DNA of 64,000 nt from Chryseobacterium aquifrigidense (GTDB lineage Bacteria; Bacteroidota; Bacteroidia; Flavobacteriales; Weeksellaceae), in NCBI RefSeq assembly GCF_006716485.1, contig NZ_VFPD01000001.1, forward strand, positions 1,611,096-1,675,095, given 5' to 3'. Positions 44,033-53,403 of this stretch are shown here, one piece after another. Every line of letters begins with the position of its first letter. Positions within the stretch are counted from its first letter, which is position 1. The notes beneath the pieces were generated by a model, which worked only from the letters and a program-made list of their open reading frames with translations, was not told the origin of the DNA and did no database searches. A program made the translations under genes and the position numbers.

Positions 44033-45208
44033 TTAATGGCGGATATTTTCTAAAAGTTGTGATACTTTTTCAATTTCTTCCATCGTATTGAAATAATGGG
44101 GAGATAACCGGATCGCGTGGTCTACATTTTTAGAGGTAAAATCAATTAAAGCATCTTCTCTGCGGTTTTCCTTAAAAAACACCTTATGATCACTCAAAGC
44201 CTTATGAATTTTTTCTACATTTCCATCTGGCTGGCAGAAAGTGACAATACTGCTTAATCTATTTCCTTTATCCAGCACTCTGAAATCACTATTCTGCAGA
44301 TTGATTCTTAAAGTATCTGCCAACTTCCGGTTGTAACTCTCAATCTGATCCATTCCAATGGCATTGGCATAGCGCAAAGCTTCTGCAAATCCCACCAAAG
44401 CAGCATAAGGTCTTTCAAAAAGCTCAAATATTTTGGCTGTGTCATGAACCTGGTAATCATCAAATGCGGTCCATTTAGCTCCCAGACTATCCAAATATAA
44501 AGGATAAATTTTCCGGTTTAAGGCTCTATCAGAAACATATAAAAATCCTGTTCCTCTCGGTCCGCGCATAAATTTCCTTCCGGTTGCCGTGAGAAAATCA
44601 CAATGGATGTTTTCTACATCCACCACGATCTGTCCCACAGACTGACAGGCATCCACAAGATACAGAACATCATACTGTTTACATAACTTTCCCACTCCTT
44701 CCACATTCTGAATTAAACCGGAATTGGTAGGAATATGAGTAACAGCAATTAATTTAGGATTATGTTTCTTAATTAATCTTTCAAAATCTTCAAGATCCAA
44801 TTCATGGTCAGGAAGATTCGCAACCCTGATGATTTCAATATGATATCTTTTCTGCAAAGAAATAAAAGCAATCTGATTGGATATATAATCATCATTAGTG
44901 GTAATGATACAGTCGCCTTCTTTAAAAGAAATGCTAGACAGAGCTTTTGCATAGCCATCTGTAGAACTGCCTGCAAATGCAATATTGGAAGGCTTTGTAT
45001 TAATCAGTTTTGCCGTCTCTTCATAAAACTGATTGATGAGACCTGCGTTTTGTACTGCTGCCGCATAGCCTCCAAATTCCTGTTCTTCATACAAAAACTT
45101 AATGGTAGCATCCACAACGGTTTTTGGCATCAATGATGCGCCTGCACTGTTTAAAAATATTTTATCCGAACATCCCGGAGTATCTTTTCTTATAACCTCT
45201 GAATTCAT
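44033..45208 (-). CDS. Class V aminotransferase (cysteine-desulfurase-like)
   Basis: 391 aa PLP enzyme. FLNSAGASLMPKTVVDATIK (residues ~18-37), AFAGSSTDGYAKAL, PTNSGLIQNVEGV, VDACQSVGQIVVDVENIHCD (cofactor Asp) and the PLP lysine in FLTATGRKFMRGPRGTGFLY are typical of the class V group containing NifS/Csd and isopenicillin-N-epimerase-like enzymes. The catalytic cysteine loop of true desulfurases is not evident, so the substrate is unknown. It lies beyond a terminator from the tss operon and probably has its own promoter. Confidence 0.85.
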   Translation of the reverse strand: MNSEVIRKDTPGCSDKIFLNSAGASLMPKTVVDATIKFLYEEQEFGGYAAAVQNAGLINQFYEETAKLINTKPSNIAFAGSSTDGYAKALSSISFKEGDCIITTNDDYISNQIAFISLQKRYHIEIIRVANLPDHELDLEDFERLIKKHNPKLIAVTHIPTNSGLIQNVEGVGKLCKQYDVLYLVDACQSVGQIVVDVENIHCDFLTATGRKFMRGPRGTGFLYVSDRALNRKIYPLYLDSLGAKWTAFDDYQVHDTAKIFELFERPYAALVGFAEALRYANAIGMDQIESYNRKLADTLRINLQNSDFRVLDKGNRLSSIVTFCQPDGNVEKIHKALSDHKVFFKENRREDALIDFTSKNVDHAIRLSPHYFNTMEEIEKVSQLLENIRH

Positions 45209-45259
45209 TTTTATCTATCCTTACAACAAATTTACTTTTAATTTTTCCTAAATACCCCC

Positions 45260-45296
45260 ATAAAAAATCCCGAATTTTCATCCGGGATTCTATTTT
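45260..45296 (-). terminator. Terminator after tssK
   Basis: AATCCCG / CGGGATT arms (45266-45272, 45283-45289). On the minus strand TTTTTTATG follows. It lies directly after the tssK stop codon. Confidence 0.8.
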
Positions 45297-45309
45297 TTAC
45301 TCAGTGATT

Positions 45310-46449
45310 TTAATCTAAAACACTCCAACCTCTTTTTGGGTTTGTGTTCGTGGATACTTCCTGCTCATTAACGATGATATTTTCTTTTCTCTGGCCGATA
45401 TAATCAAGCTCACTCAGTTTAGAGAAGATAATTTCAAGGCTTCTCAACATCTGTTGAATATAAAGCAAAGGTTCACCACAATTATGGTGGTCATAATTCG
45501 TTTCTGCTACAATAGAAAGCTGGTTCAGTAAAGTATGAGGCGCAATTTCGCTCCACTCTAAGCTGTAGTTCAGCATTTCTTCCAGTTCTGCAGGAACAAG
45601 AAGCTGGGTTGAATTGTATAAATGAAGCGCCAGTCTTGCAAAAGATTCAATTAAAAATACAGGTGGCTGCCAAGGCGTAATATTTCTGAACTGGAAATAC
45701 ATATCTCCAAAAGTATTCACCATGGTAGTACACAAGAACTTAACATTTTGTGCTAAAGCTGTATTCTGATTTTTGTGAGATGCTTTCTGAATAATTTTAA
45801 AAGCATACTGCTGAAGATTTCCAATAGACTTCGCATAGCTGCTGTAATAATCTACCAAAGCCGGATGACTCTGTACAGAAGTACAAGGCGGAATAAAGTT
45901 GGAATCTACCTGGGCGATATTTCCTTTTAAATCTACCTTACCGATAATAAGATAATTTCCTCCTGAGTAGCTGCTGTTCAAAGATGTTACAGGAAGCAGT
46001 TCAATATGATGATTCGGCTGTGCACTTGGGTGTCGTGGCGGAATTTCCTCAGGATCAATATCTCCGAAAGGTACTTTATCAAAAGGATTTACAGAGATCA
46101 AAATATAATATTCTCCATCGGCCTGCTCTTCATTCATAGATTTCGCCAATGATTTTACGCTGATTCTTCTGTCTGTCAGTTCAATACGGTATCCTGCCAT
46201 TGTAACCGCGCTGCAACGCTTGATGACCAGCTGTACATCATTGGTTGCGGTATTGTGAACGTCAAAAATAGTACGGTCTGTAAATTCATTGGAAATAGGC
46301 AGAAGTCCGTAGTTATATGTAGTAATTCCAAGGGAATTGGAATCTCTGATGGTATCAATTAAGAAATTATCCTGATCATTAAGGTGTCTCTGGGAAACTT
46401 TCATCCCATCCACCCAATTGATGGCAAAATGTTTAATAGGCTGTATCAT
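45310..46449 (-). CDS. tssK: Type VI secretion baseplate subunit TssK (subtype iii)
   Basis: 379 aa. The N-terminus INWVDGMKVSQRHLNDQDNF resembles the TssK shell domain (W-x-GM-h-hxxHLq-q pattern), and the middle part (YRIELTDRRISVKSLAKSMN, YYILISVNPFDKVPFGDIDP) and helical C-terminal region (~210-350) match the Bacteroidota version of TssK. TssK trimers link the baseplate wedge to the membrane complex. It is the last gene of a tssG-tssN-tssK operon with a 25-nt gap to tssN and a terminator afterwards. Confidence 0.82.
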   Translation of the reverse strand: MIQPIKHFAINWVDGMKVSQRHLNDQDNFLIDTIRDSNSLGITTYNYGLLPISNEFTDRTIFDVHNTATNDVQLVIKRCSAVTMAGYRIELTDRRISVKSLAKSMNEEQADGEYYILISVNPFDKVPFGDIDPEEIPPRHPSAQPNHHIELLPVTSLNSSYSGGNYLIIGKVDLKGNIAQVDSNFIPPCTSVQSHPALVDYYSSYAKSIGNLQQYAFKIIQKASHKNQNTALAQNVKFLCTTMVNTFGDMYFQFRNITPWQPPVFLIESFARLALHLYNSTQLLVPAELEEMLNYSLEWSEIAPHTLLNQLSIVAETNYDHHNCGEPLLYIQQMLRSLEIIFSKLSELDYIGQRKENIIVNEQEVSTNTNPKRGWSVLD

Positions 46450-46474
46450 GTTTAATACTTTTTAATTTTTGTGT

Positions 46475-47377
46475 TTATGATTTTCTTGTGACTCCCTCCT
46501 CTTCATGCTGAATAACTCTCTTACAAATCACCACTTCATTTTCAGAAATGTTGTTTGTCGTAATGTCGTGGTCGAAATCTATATATTTTCTAAAACTGAA
46601 AAACGATTTTTTTGTGTAGAAAATCCAGTAATACGGCTCATTTCCTTCGTCTGAAAGATGGATAATTGAACCCGGATTTTTATGGTTATAATCATCTACT
46701 ACTCTGTAGAACCAATCTCCGAATGTAACTCCTGTAGGAAGTGTTTTCGCTTTAATTCTGAATCGGTTGGTATCTTCTAATTTTTTGCTCAGTTCAACAT
46801 TCAGGACCATTAATCTGTCAAAATCTGCTCCCTCAAAATCAGGAAGTTTCTGATCCGGAGAATATCTCCATGTTTTATAAATATCAAAAGGAATACTGAT
46901 AAACTGAATATAGCAGTAATAAAACACCATGGGAACCACAAAGATCACCATACTTGTTGCTGCCATTACAGCATATCCTGTGCCTTTGCTCATCCAGTTG
47001 AAGATCAGTGTGAAAAGATATCCACCCAAAGCGATACATGTCAGTGAAAGGATAGATTCAAACAGAATGCTCATTGCCAGAGAATCGATATGCTTTTTGA
47101 AATATTTATGCAGCAGATTCACATGAATAATCCCAAAAATAAGGTAAATTACCTGTGCAATAAGATACCAGTACGGATTAAAAAGATTTCCCGCAAACCC
47201 GAAAACACCCGGAATAGCCAGACATAAACTGCAAAGGAGTACGTATATAATAATTACTTTAATTTTGATCGCAGGTTTATTTCTCCTGATTACACCGAGT
47301 ATAACCATCATAATAATTGCGATTAAAGGCATTAAGATATACCTTAAAAAAATACCTTTTACTGAAGAAATTTCCAT
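46475..47377 (-). CDS. tssN: Type VI secretion membrane protein TssN (subtype iii)
   Basis: 300 aa. Five to six hydrophobic helices in the first ~180 residues (YILMPLIAIIMMVILGVI, VIIIYVLLCSLCLAIPGVFG, WYLIAQVIYLIFGIIHVNLL, LTCIALGGYLFTLIFNWM, SMVIFVVPMVFYYCYIQFI) followed by a cytoplasmic domain with LPTGVTFGDWFYRVVDDYNH and PYYWIFYTKKSFFSFRKYI. This is the arrangement of TssN, a component found only in Bacteroidota T6SS and thought to replace canonical membrane-core parts. Position between tssG and tssK supports the call. Confidence 0.75.
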   Translation of the reverse strand: MEISSVKGIFLRYILMPLIAIIMMVILGVIRRNKPAIKIKVIIIYVLLCSLCLAIPGVFGFAGNLFNPYWYLIAQVIYLIFGIIHVNLLHKYFKKHIDSLAMSILFESILSLTCIALGGYLFTLIFNWMSKGTGYAVMAATSMVIFVVPMVFYYCYIQFISIPFDIYKTWRYSPDQKLPDFEGADFDRLMVLNVELSKKLEDTNRFRIKAKTLPTGVTFGDWFYRVVDDYNHKNPGSIIHLSDEGNEPYYWIFYTKKSFFSFRKYIDFDHDITTNNISENEVVICKRVIQHEEEGVTRKS

Positions 47378-47431
47378 TTGTTTCTTTTCGAATTTATACT
47401 TTGTTGGTAGTTGTAAATATAATAAAATAAT

Positions 47432-48373
47432 TTAGAGGAATGTAGAGTATCCAAGGCGGCTGGCATTTCTTTCATCGTCCTCAAGGCTGAATGAATATTC
47501 CTCCTTTTCTGTGACAAAATTCTCCTCCACATCCACTGTTACGGGAAGAAAATAATCATAAAGAGCCTGAAGCACATTTCTGAACGGACTTCCCTGAATA
47601 TACTTCTTCATATCTCCATAAGGAATGGGACCAATGTTCACCACCCAGTTTCGCTGCCCGTCCATATGAGGCCCGCTTGGAATATAGGTGACTCCCAGTC
47701 TTGAATTTCCAAGTAACATGGAGTTATCATTTTTCTCAATCCCGTCAATAATATTAGGTGAAAAACTTACTTTTACCGGTACCTGCAGAAAAGCAGTCAT
47801 ACATCTTTCAAACCATCTCTTGTCTCCTCTGATCTGATGAAAAAACGGCAAAATATGCATAAAAATATAGGCACTCTGCTTGTCCAGCATTTTTATCATA
47901 GGCCAAAGTTCACTTACTGTTTCCAGTAAAGAATCTGTACTGCTGGTGATATCAAATTCTGATTCTTTAAGTAAAGCACTGATTTCCGTAAAAAAAACTT
48001 CCAGCTCAAATGGACGGAAAAACTTACGGGCATCATCCTCTACCCTTTTCTGTTTCCGGATTTCCCTTACCACAGTATCTACATTCTTTCTGGAAGCTCC
48101 AAGAGACGGCGGATGAAATAAACCTTCCGGAAGATAGTCGTAAATACCTTCCCTGTAAGTCTCTATAGTAAAAACTTCCTCGTCAAATCCTAAATAACTG
48201 CTTGAAATACTTTTAATATCTTTCAGGTAAGCACGGTCGTTCACACCTACACGCTCAATGAAGATATTGCTTACCGCACGATGGTATTTCAAGAGGTTTA
48301 CAGCCACAGCTTCAGCCTTAAAGTCTGTCTGCAGCTTATTGTAATGCATATCTACAATATTATTCTCATACAT
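47432..48373 (-). CDS. tssG: Type VI secretion baseplate subunit TssG-like (subtype iii)
   Basis: 313 aa. N-terminus DFKAEAVAVNLLKYHRAVSN and YLPEGLFHPPS, and C-terminal SRLGVTYIPSGPHMDGQRNW, VVNIGPIPYGDMKKYIQGSP, in which LG-x(n)-GP-(I/L) matches the closing motif of TssG. TssG is part of the wedge with TssF and TssE. It is the first gene of the minus-strand operon, 54 nt before tssN. No tssF, tssE, tssB/C, hcp or vgrG lies in the window. Assignment to TssG rests on motif pattern and context. Confidence 0.68.
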   Translation of the reverse strand: MYENNIVDMHYNKLQTDFKAEAVAVNLLKYHRAVSNIFIERVGVNDRAYLKDIKSISSSYLGFDEEVFTIETYREGIYDYLPEGLFHPPSLGASRKNVDTVVREIRKQKRVEDDARKFFRPFELEVFFTEISALLKESEFDITSSTDSLLETVSELWPMIKMLDKQSAYIFMHILPFFHQIRGDKRWFERCMTAFLQVPVKVSFSPNIIDGIEKNDNSMLLGNSRLGVTYIPSGPHMDGQRNWVVNIGPIPYGDMKKYIQGSPFRNVLQALYDYFLPVTVDVEENFVTEKEEYSFSLEDDERNASRLGYSTFL

Positions 48374-48786
48374 AGTGTTTCCTCTGATTATGACTTGTAA
48401 AGATAATATATCTCATAAGTTTGAAAAAATATTTTTACAATAATTTTATCCTAAAAATAATAATTTATTGACATTAATAGGAATAATTTTCTACAAATTC
48501 CGTGAAAATACGGTAAATAGCCTATTTATTTGCTTTTCTGAATTTAAAATTACCTATTCAGAATCAATTGATTAATGGTTTTTTAATTAAGGTTTAAAAT
48601 TTAAAGCTTAAGGTTCTGATTTGGATTTTAAATTGTTCTTCTTTATGTTCTATCCTACCTTCATTACCAAAAAAATTCAAACTGCCCAACCTACTATAAC
48701 TGCTTCTTTTATGTAAATTAAATTTTATTAACATCATCATACGGAATAAATTCAGGATAATGCATGCTCATTCCGAAAGTGGGCCG
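48374..48786. other. Divergent intergenic region
   Basis: Lies between tssG and the nuclease gene. AT-rich, with AAGGTTTAAAATTTAAAGC-type short repeats near 48590 that recur at 49704-49750. No gene is seen. Confidence 0.45.
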
Positions 48787-48794
48787 TATCTTTG
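48787..48794 (+). promoter_or_regulatory. -7 box of the S1/P1 nuclease gene
   Basis: TATCTTTG, a full match to the Bacteroidota -7 consensus TAnnTTTG, 24 nt upstream of the ATG at 48818. The transcript would have a very short leader. Confidence 0.55.
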
Positions 48795-48817
48795 CAGACT
48801 GAAAATTGTTATTTAAA

Positions 48818-49609
48818 ATGAAAAGTATTTATTCTAAAATTCTGATTTTAGCATTCATGGCCTCTTCACTTTATTCTTATGCGTGGGGATTAACGGGACA
48901 CAGAGTGATTGCAGACATTGCACAAAACCACCTTTCCCGCAAAGCAAGAAGAGAAATTAAAAAGATCATGGGAAAAGAGCGTCTGGCTTACTGGGCGAAC
49001 TGGCCGGATTTTATCAAATCTGATACCACAGGTACCTGGAAGCAGGCTTCATCATGGCATTATGTAAACATTGATCCGATGACCGACTTTAAAGCTTTTG
49101 AACAAAATTTAAAAGCACAGGCAGGACCAAGCCTCTATACTCAGGTAAACACATTGTCCAGCCAGATCAAAGACAAAAACACTTCTGAAAAAGACAGAAA
49201 AATTGCTTTAATTTTCCTTATCCATATTATGGGAGACCTTGCTCAGCCATTACACGTAGGAAGAGCTGAAGATTTGGGTGGAAATAAAATCAATGTTACC
49301 TATTTCGGGGAAAAAACTAATTTACACTCTGTTTGGGATGGAAAATTAGTAGATTCTCAAAAATACAGTTACACTGAATATTCTAAACTTCTAGATATCA
49401 AATCTAAAGAGGAAGTAGCACAGATCCAGTCCGGAACACTGGAAGACTGGTTGTACGATTCTCATAAAATCGCCAACAAGATCTATGCACAGACTCCAAA
49501 CGATTCTAAATTGTCTTACGACTATCAGTATAAGTTCAATGAAACGATGGAAAGACAGCTTCTATACGGAGGATTGAGACTGGCGAAAGTATTAAACGAG
49601 CTTTTCTAG
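48818..49609 (+). CDS. S1/P1-family nuclease, secreted
   Basis: 263 aa from the ATG at 48818 (an upstream TTG frame is less likely because it overlaps the short leader). Signal peptide to SLYSYA, giving a mature N-terminus WGLTGHRVIADIA; in this family the N-terminal Trp itself binds zinc. Other ligands are seen: H in GHR, D in WANWPDF, SSWHYVNI, HIMGDLAQPLHVG and the D/H of LHSVWDGKL. These enzymes cleave single-stranded DNA and RNA and remove 3' phosphates in the periplasm or outside the cell. Single gene with own promoter and terminator. Confidence 0.9.
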   Translation: MKSIYSKILILAFMASSLYSYAWGLTGHRVIADIAQNHLSRKARREIKKIMGKERLAYWANWPDFIKSDTTGTWKQASSWHYVNIDPMTDFKAFEQNLKAQAGPSLYTQVNTLSSQIKDKNTSEKDRKIALIFLIHIMGDLAQPLHVGRAEDLGGNKINVTYFGEKTNLHSVWDGKLVDSQKYSYTEYSKLLDIKSKEEVAQIQSGTLEDWLYDSHKIANKIYAQTPNDSKLSYDYQYKFNETMERQLLYGGLRLAKVLNELF

Positions 49610-49673
49610 TTGCGGGTTTAGGGTTTCAGGTTTGCGGGTACTCAATATAACCTGAAATAGTACTTTTAGATAT

Positions 49674-49703
49674 AAAAACGGGACTTCGGTTTCGTTTTTT
49701 TTT
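49674..49703 (+). terminator. Terminator of the nuclease gene
   Basis: AAACGGGAC, TTCG tetraloop, GTTTCGTTT then a T-run. The UUCG tetraloop makes a stable hairpin. Confidence 0.75.
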
Positions 49704-49980
49704 GTTTAAAATTTAAAGTTCAAGGTTTAAGGTTTAAGGTTTAAGGTTTAGTAAAATTATAAAGTTTTGTAAATGAATTTATTATTTTAGAATTTATAAT
49801 TATTCTTTTAAATTATAAGTTAAAACACACAACAAACTAGTTATCAATCATTTAATCTATTGTTAAAAAATCATTAATACATTTTATCGTATACTTTGTA
49901 TAAAAATATTGAATCATGTGTAACCTTTTTACCTTTTCATACGTATATATTATAGTAACTCTTTTTTGAGGAAAAAATAA
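49704..49980. other. Intergenic upstream of rpoD with short tandem repeat
   Basis: GGTTTAA is repeated four times in tandem around 49723-49750. Downstream, GTATACTTTG at 49889-49898 is a near match to a -7 box for rpoD. No gene. Confidence 0.45.
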
Positions 49981-50847
49981 ATGAGACAATTAAAAATCAC
50001 TAAGCAGGTTACCAACAGGGAAACTGCTTCATTAGACAAGTATTTGCAGGAAATTGGTAAAGTGGAACTGATTACTGCGGACGAGGAAGTAGAATTGGCA
50101 CAAAGAATACGTGCAGGTGACAGAGCCGCACTTGAGAAATTAATCAAAGCCAACCTTCGTTTCGTAGTATCTGTATCTAAGCAATACCAAAATCAGGGTC
50201 TTTCTTTACCCGATTTGATCAATGAAGGTAACTTAGGATTAATGAAAGCGGCAAAAAGGTACGATGAAACTAGAGGTTTCAAATTTATCTCTTATGCAGT
50301 ATGGTGGATTCGTCAATCAATCTTACAGGCATTGGCTGAGCAGTCAAGAATTGTAAGATTACCATTGAACAAGATTGGATCTATCAACAAAATCAATAAA
50401 GCATACGCTCACCTTGAGCAGGAAAATGAAAGACCACCTTCTCCGGAAGAATTGGCTGAAGTTCTTGACATGAGCGAGGAAGATATCAAAGAATCAATGA
50501 AAAACTCCGGAAGACACCTGTCTATGGATGCGCCTTTGGTAGAAGGTGAAGATTCTAATCTTTATGATGTATTACGTTCAGGAGAATCTCCAAGTCCTGA
50601 TAAAGATCTGATGCTTGAATCTCTGCAAATCGAGATTGAAAGAGCATTGAATACTTTGACGCCAAGAGAGGCTGACTTAGTAAGATTGTACTTCGGACTG
50701 AACGGAAAACACCCAATGACTTTAGAGGAAATTGGTGAAACTTTCGATCTTACAAGAGAGAGAGTTCGTCAGATCAAAGAAAAAGCAATTAAGAGACTAA
50801 AACACAATACCAGAAGCAAGATCCTTAAATCTTACCTGGGTAAATAA
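49981..50847 (+). CDS. rpoD: Primary RNA polymerase sigma factor
   Basis: 288 aa sigma-70 factor of the Bacteroidota type, without region 1.1 and without the non-conserved insert. Region 1.2: [20 protein letters not shown] (residues ~18-37). Region 2: [40 protein letters not shown] and [16 protein letters not shown] (2.3-2.4). Region 3: [16 protein letters not shown]. Region 4: [16 protein letters not shown] and [20 protein letters not shown] with the -33 recognition helix. It recognises TAnnTTTG-type promoters. It is monocistronic with a terminator at 50873. Confidence 0.95.
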   Translation: MRQLKITKQVTNRETASLDKYLQEIGKVELITADEEVELAQRIRAGDRAALEKLIKANLRFVVSVSKQYQNQGLSLPDLINEGNLGLMKAAKRYDETRGFKFISYAVWWIRQSILQALAEQSRIVRLPLNKIGSINKINKAYAHLEQENERPPSPEELAEVLDMSEEDIKESMKNSGRHLSMDAPLVEGEDSNLYDVLRSGESPSPDKDLMLESLQIEIERALNTLTPREADLVRLYFGLNGKHPMTLEEIGETFDLTRERVRQIKEKAIKRLKHNTRSKILKSYLGK

Positions 50848-50872
50848 TTTTAGCGTAAAAAAATTTTATAGG

Positions 50873-50902
50873 CGGAGTCTGGTTTCAGGCTCCGTTTTTT
50901 TT
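50873..50902 (+). terminator. Terminator of rpoD
   Basis: CGGAG-t-CTG, GTTT loop, CAG-g-CTCCG followed by eight T, 25 nt after the stop codon. Confidence 0.9.
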
Positions 50903-51035
50903 ATGGCTGTAACATTTTTCAACGTTTGTTCAACTAATTAAAATCATATCCTTTAATCACTTGTGTTAGAATTGAAATGATTAATTTTAATTGCTTTGGA
51001 TATGATGCTGATTTTCAACCCAAACAAAACATACT

Positions 51036-51644
51036 ATGAAAAAAATATTTTTCGGCTCTATTCTGGTTTTATCTCTACTTTCATGCAGTGAAAACAAATC
51101 ACGGCAAGCTCCTACCGTAGAAAATGCAGTTGATAATGCAGAATCTTCAGTTTCAGGAGCTATTAAAAAAAATACAAGATATTCCTCTCGTGAAGGAAAC
51201 CTTGTTCATGAAATCTATCAGGAGCTGATAAAAAATGATCAAGCTTTGCAGGATCTTGATAAAAGAATAGCGGTTATTAATCAGGAAACTGAGGATGCAA
51301 TGACCGAATATGATGATGTTATTCAAAAATCAGAAACATACTATAATGATGCAACGGCACTATCAAATTCGGTAACCGATTCTGTCACAAAGAAACAGAT
51401 TGAAAAAGAGATAAAAACCAGTTCTGAAAAATATGACATAAAAACACAAACTATCCGGGACCTCATCGCTAAAATAAAAACAAACAGAACAAAAGTTCAT
51501 GATCAATACGTTGTATTCAAAATCAGAAAAACGCTTCCCGAAATTGAAAAATACCAGAATGCGCATCCTCTGAAAACAGATAGCCTCAATCAATTCATCA
51601 ATAAACAGAATAAACTGTTGGAAGAACTGAAAAATCTAAAATAA
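51036..51644 (+). CDS. Coiled-coil lipoprotein
   Basis: 202 aa with lipoprotein signal MKKIFFGSILVLSLLSC (Cys17), then a polar linker and long charged helices (QALQDLDKRIAVINQETEDA, ITKQIEKEIKTSSEKYD-like region, LIAKIKTNRTKVHDQYVVFK) with heptad character. No known family. It is expected on the inner side of the outer membrane. It is followed 13 nt later by a GNAT gene, probably in one transcript, but the two functions do not obviously connect. Confidence 0.72.
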   Translation: MKKIFFGSILVLSLLSCSENKSRQAPTVENAVDNAESSVSGAIKKNTRYSSREGNLVHEIYQELIKNDQALQDLDKRIAVINQETEDAMTEYDDVIQKSETYYNDATALSNSVTDSVTKKQIEKEIKTSSEKYDIKTQTIRDLIAKIKTNRTKVHDQYVVFKIRKTLPEIEKYQNAHPLKTDSLNQFINKQNKLLEELKNLK

Positions 51645-51657
51645 AAACCATCACCTC

Positions 51658-52158
51658 ATGAAATATACTACTCAATGGCTTACCGATAAAAGCCGCGTGA
51701 AAGAGCTCGTAGACTTTTTTATTACCCACAAAACAGATTCTTATATTTCCCATGGCGAAATGATGTCCGGCAGAGCGATAGATTCACACCACTGGAATCC
51801 GGATCTTGAACTGATTCTTACCGAACAGCTGATTACTGATTTTAATTCTGATGGCAGTTCCAAACTGAATATTCTGATTGCAGAAAATGAAAATGGGGAA
51901 ATTGTCGGCATGATGGTTTTTAATGTGATCAACAGTCCTTTTAAAAAATATGCCATTCTGGAAGATATGCTTCTGGATCAGTCTGTAAGAGGTCAGTCAC
52001 TGGGAAGTAAACTTCTGGAGAAAGCCATCCATGAATCTAAAAACTGGAATATCAGCTTTATTTTACTGGAAAGCGGAGTCAACAATCATGGAGCTCATAA
52101 TTTTTTCAGCAAGTATGGGTTTAAAAAAGTATCGGAAAGTTATATTTTAAGTTTATAA
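51658..52158 (+). CDS. GNAT-family N-acetyltransferase
   Basis: 166 aa. Acetyl-CoA binding motif A is visible: AILEDMLLDQSVRGQSLGSK (residues ~99-118; R/QxxGxG/S type) and LLEKAIHESKNWNISFILLE, then HGAHNFFSKYGFKKVSESYI. The acceptor substrate cannot be predicted. It lies between the coiled-coil lipoprotein and an FAD monooxygenase on the same strand. Confidence 0.85.
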   Translation: MKYTTQWLTDKSRVKELVDFFITHKTDSYISHGEMMSGRAIDSHHWNPDLELILTEQLITDFNSDGSSKLNILIAENENGEIVGMMVFNVINSPFKKYAILEDMLLDQSVRGQSLGSKLLEKAIHESKNWNISFILLESGVNNHGAHNFFSKYGFKKVSESYILSL

Positions 52159-52212
52159 ATTAAATACGGTACAAAGTAGTTTTTGTCTTTGCATTTTCAA
52201 AAAACAAATCTT

Positions 52213-53331
52213 ATGAACTCTATTTCAATCATTGGAGCCGGAATCGGAGGATTGACCCTCGGAAATGTACTGAAACAGCATCAGTATGATTTCACAATTT
52301 ATGAGTCCGCTCCCGAAATAAAACCTGTAGGAGCTGGAATTATGATGGCCGTGAATGCGATGCAGGTTTTTGACCACCTGGGTTTAAAAGAAAAGATTGA
52401 AAAAGCAGGTAATAAAATTCACAGGATTGTTATCGCTAATGAATCTTTACAAACAATCTCCAAAACCGAAATCCTTGAACTGGAAACGCATTACAATTCC
52501 TGCAATGTTGCGATTCACCGGGCCGAACTTCAAAAGATTTTGGCTGAAAACCTCCCTTCTGATTGTATCCGATTAAATCATTCACTGCAGACAATAAGAA
52601 AAAAGGAACACTATATTTTAGATTTTGACAATGGAAACCAGATTGAAAGCACAATCGTTTTTGGTGCAGACGGTATAAAATCTCCTATCCGTAATCAGAT
52701 CCTGAAAACCGGTACCATACGAAATTCAGGGCAAAAATGCTGGCGTGGTCTGGTAGATTTTGATCTGCCGGAAAAATACCATCAGGAAGCTTTTGAAATG
52801 TGGGGCAAAGGAAAACGTTTTGGTTTTGTAAAAATTTCTAAAAAAAAGGTTTATTGGTATGCATGTATCAATGAAAAAAGTTTCAGCAGTGAGGCATCGC
52901 TTACAGATATTTTTAAAGATTTTGATTCCCTGGTTTTACAACTTATTGAAGCCACTGAAAACGGAAATATTATTTGTAGTATCATTGCCGACCTTGCTCC
53001 TATTCCCAAATGGTATTCTGAAAATCTATGCCTGATTGGAGATGCTGCTCACGCTACAACTCCCAATATGGGACAAGGTGCCTGCCAGGCTATTGAGGAT
53101 GCTTATATTATTGGAAAACTGCTGGAAAAAAAACAGGATTTTAATGCAGTTTTTGAAGGATTTCAAAGTATCAGAAGAAAAAAGGTGGATTATATTGTCA
53201 ATACCAGCCGTACCATTGGAAAGATTTCTCAATGGGAAAAAGGAAATTCATTCCGTAATTTTCTGATGGGCTTGATTCCGGAAAGCATGAATCAGAAAAT
53301 GGCAAAAAAAATAATAGAACTGGAAATGTAG
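52213..53331 (+). CDS. FAD-dependent aromatic-type monooxygenase
   Basis: 372 aa from the ATG at 52213, which puts the flavin-binding motif SIIGAGIGGLTLGNVL (GxGxxG) at the very N-terminus; a TTG 30 nt upstream is less likely. DG motif: FGADGIKSPIRNQI. GD motif: LCLIGDAAHATTPNMGQGAC (~275-294). This is the PHBH-like group A fold that hydroxylates organic substrates with NAD(P)H and O2. TetX-like tetracycline-modifying enzymes and urate or kynurenine hydroxylases are relatives; the substrate is not known. Confidence 0.87.
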   Translation: MNSISIIGAGIGGLTLGNVLKQHQYDFTIYESAPEIKPVGAGIMMAVNAMQVFDHLGLKEKIEKAGNKIHRIVIANESLQTISKTEILELETHYNSCNVAIHRAELQKILAENLPSDCIRLNHSLQTIRKKEHYILDFDNGNQIESTIVFGADGIKSPIRNQILKTGTIRNSGQKCWRGLVDFDLPEKYHQEAFEMWGKGKRFGFVKISKKKVYWYACINEKSFSSEASLTDIFKDFDSLVLQLIEATENGNIICSIIADLAPIPKWYSENLCLIGDAAHATTPNMGQGACQAIEDAYIIGKLLEKKQDFNAVFEGFQSIRRKKVDYIVNTSRTIGKISQWEKGNSFRNFLMGLIPESMNQKMAKKIIELEM

Positions 53332-53403
53332 ATTATGATGATAAGAAAAGATACAGTTTAAAAATCATAAACAATTTATTAATAACAACTAAAAATTAAC
53401 AAC

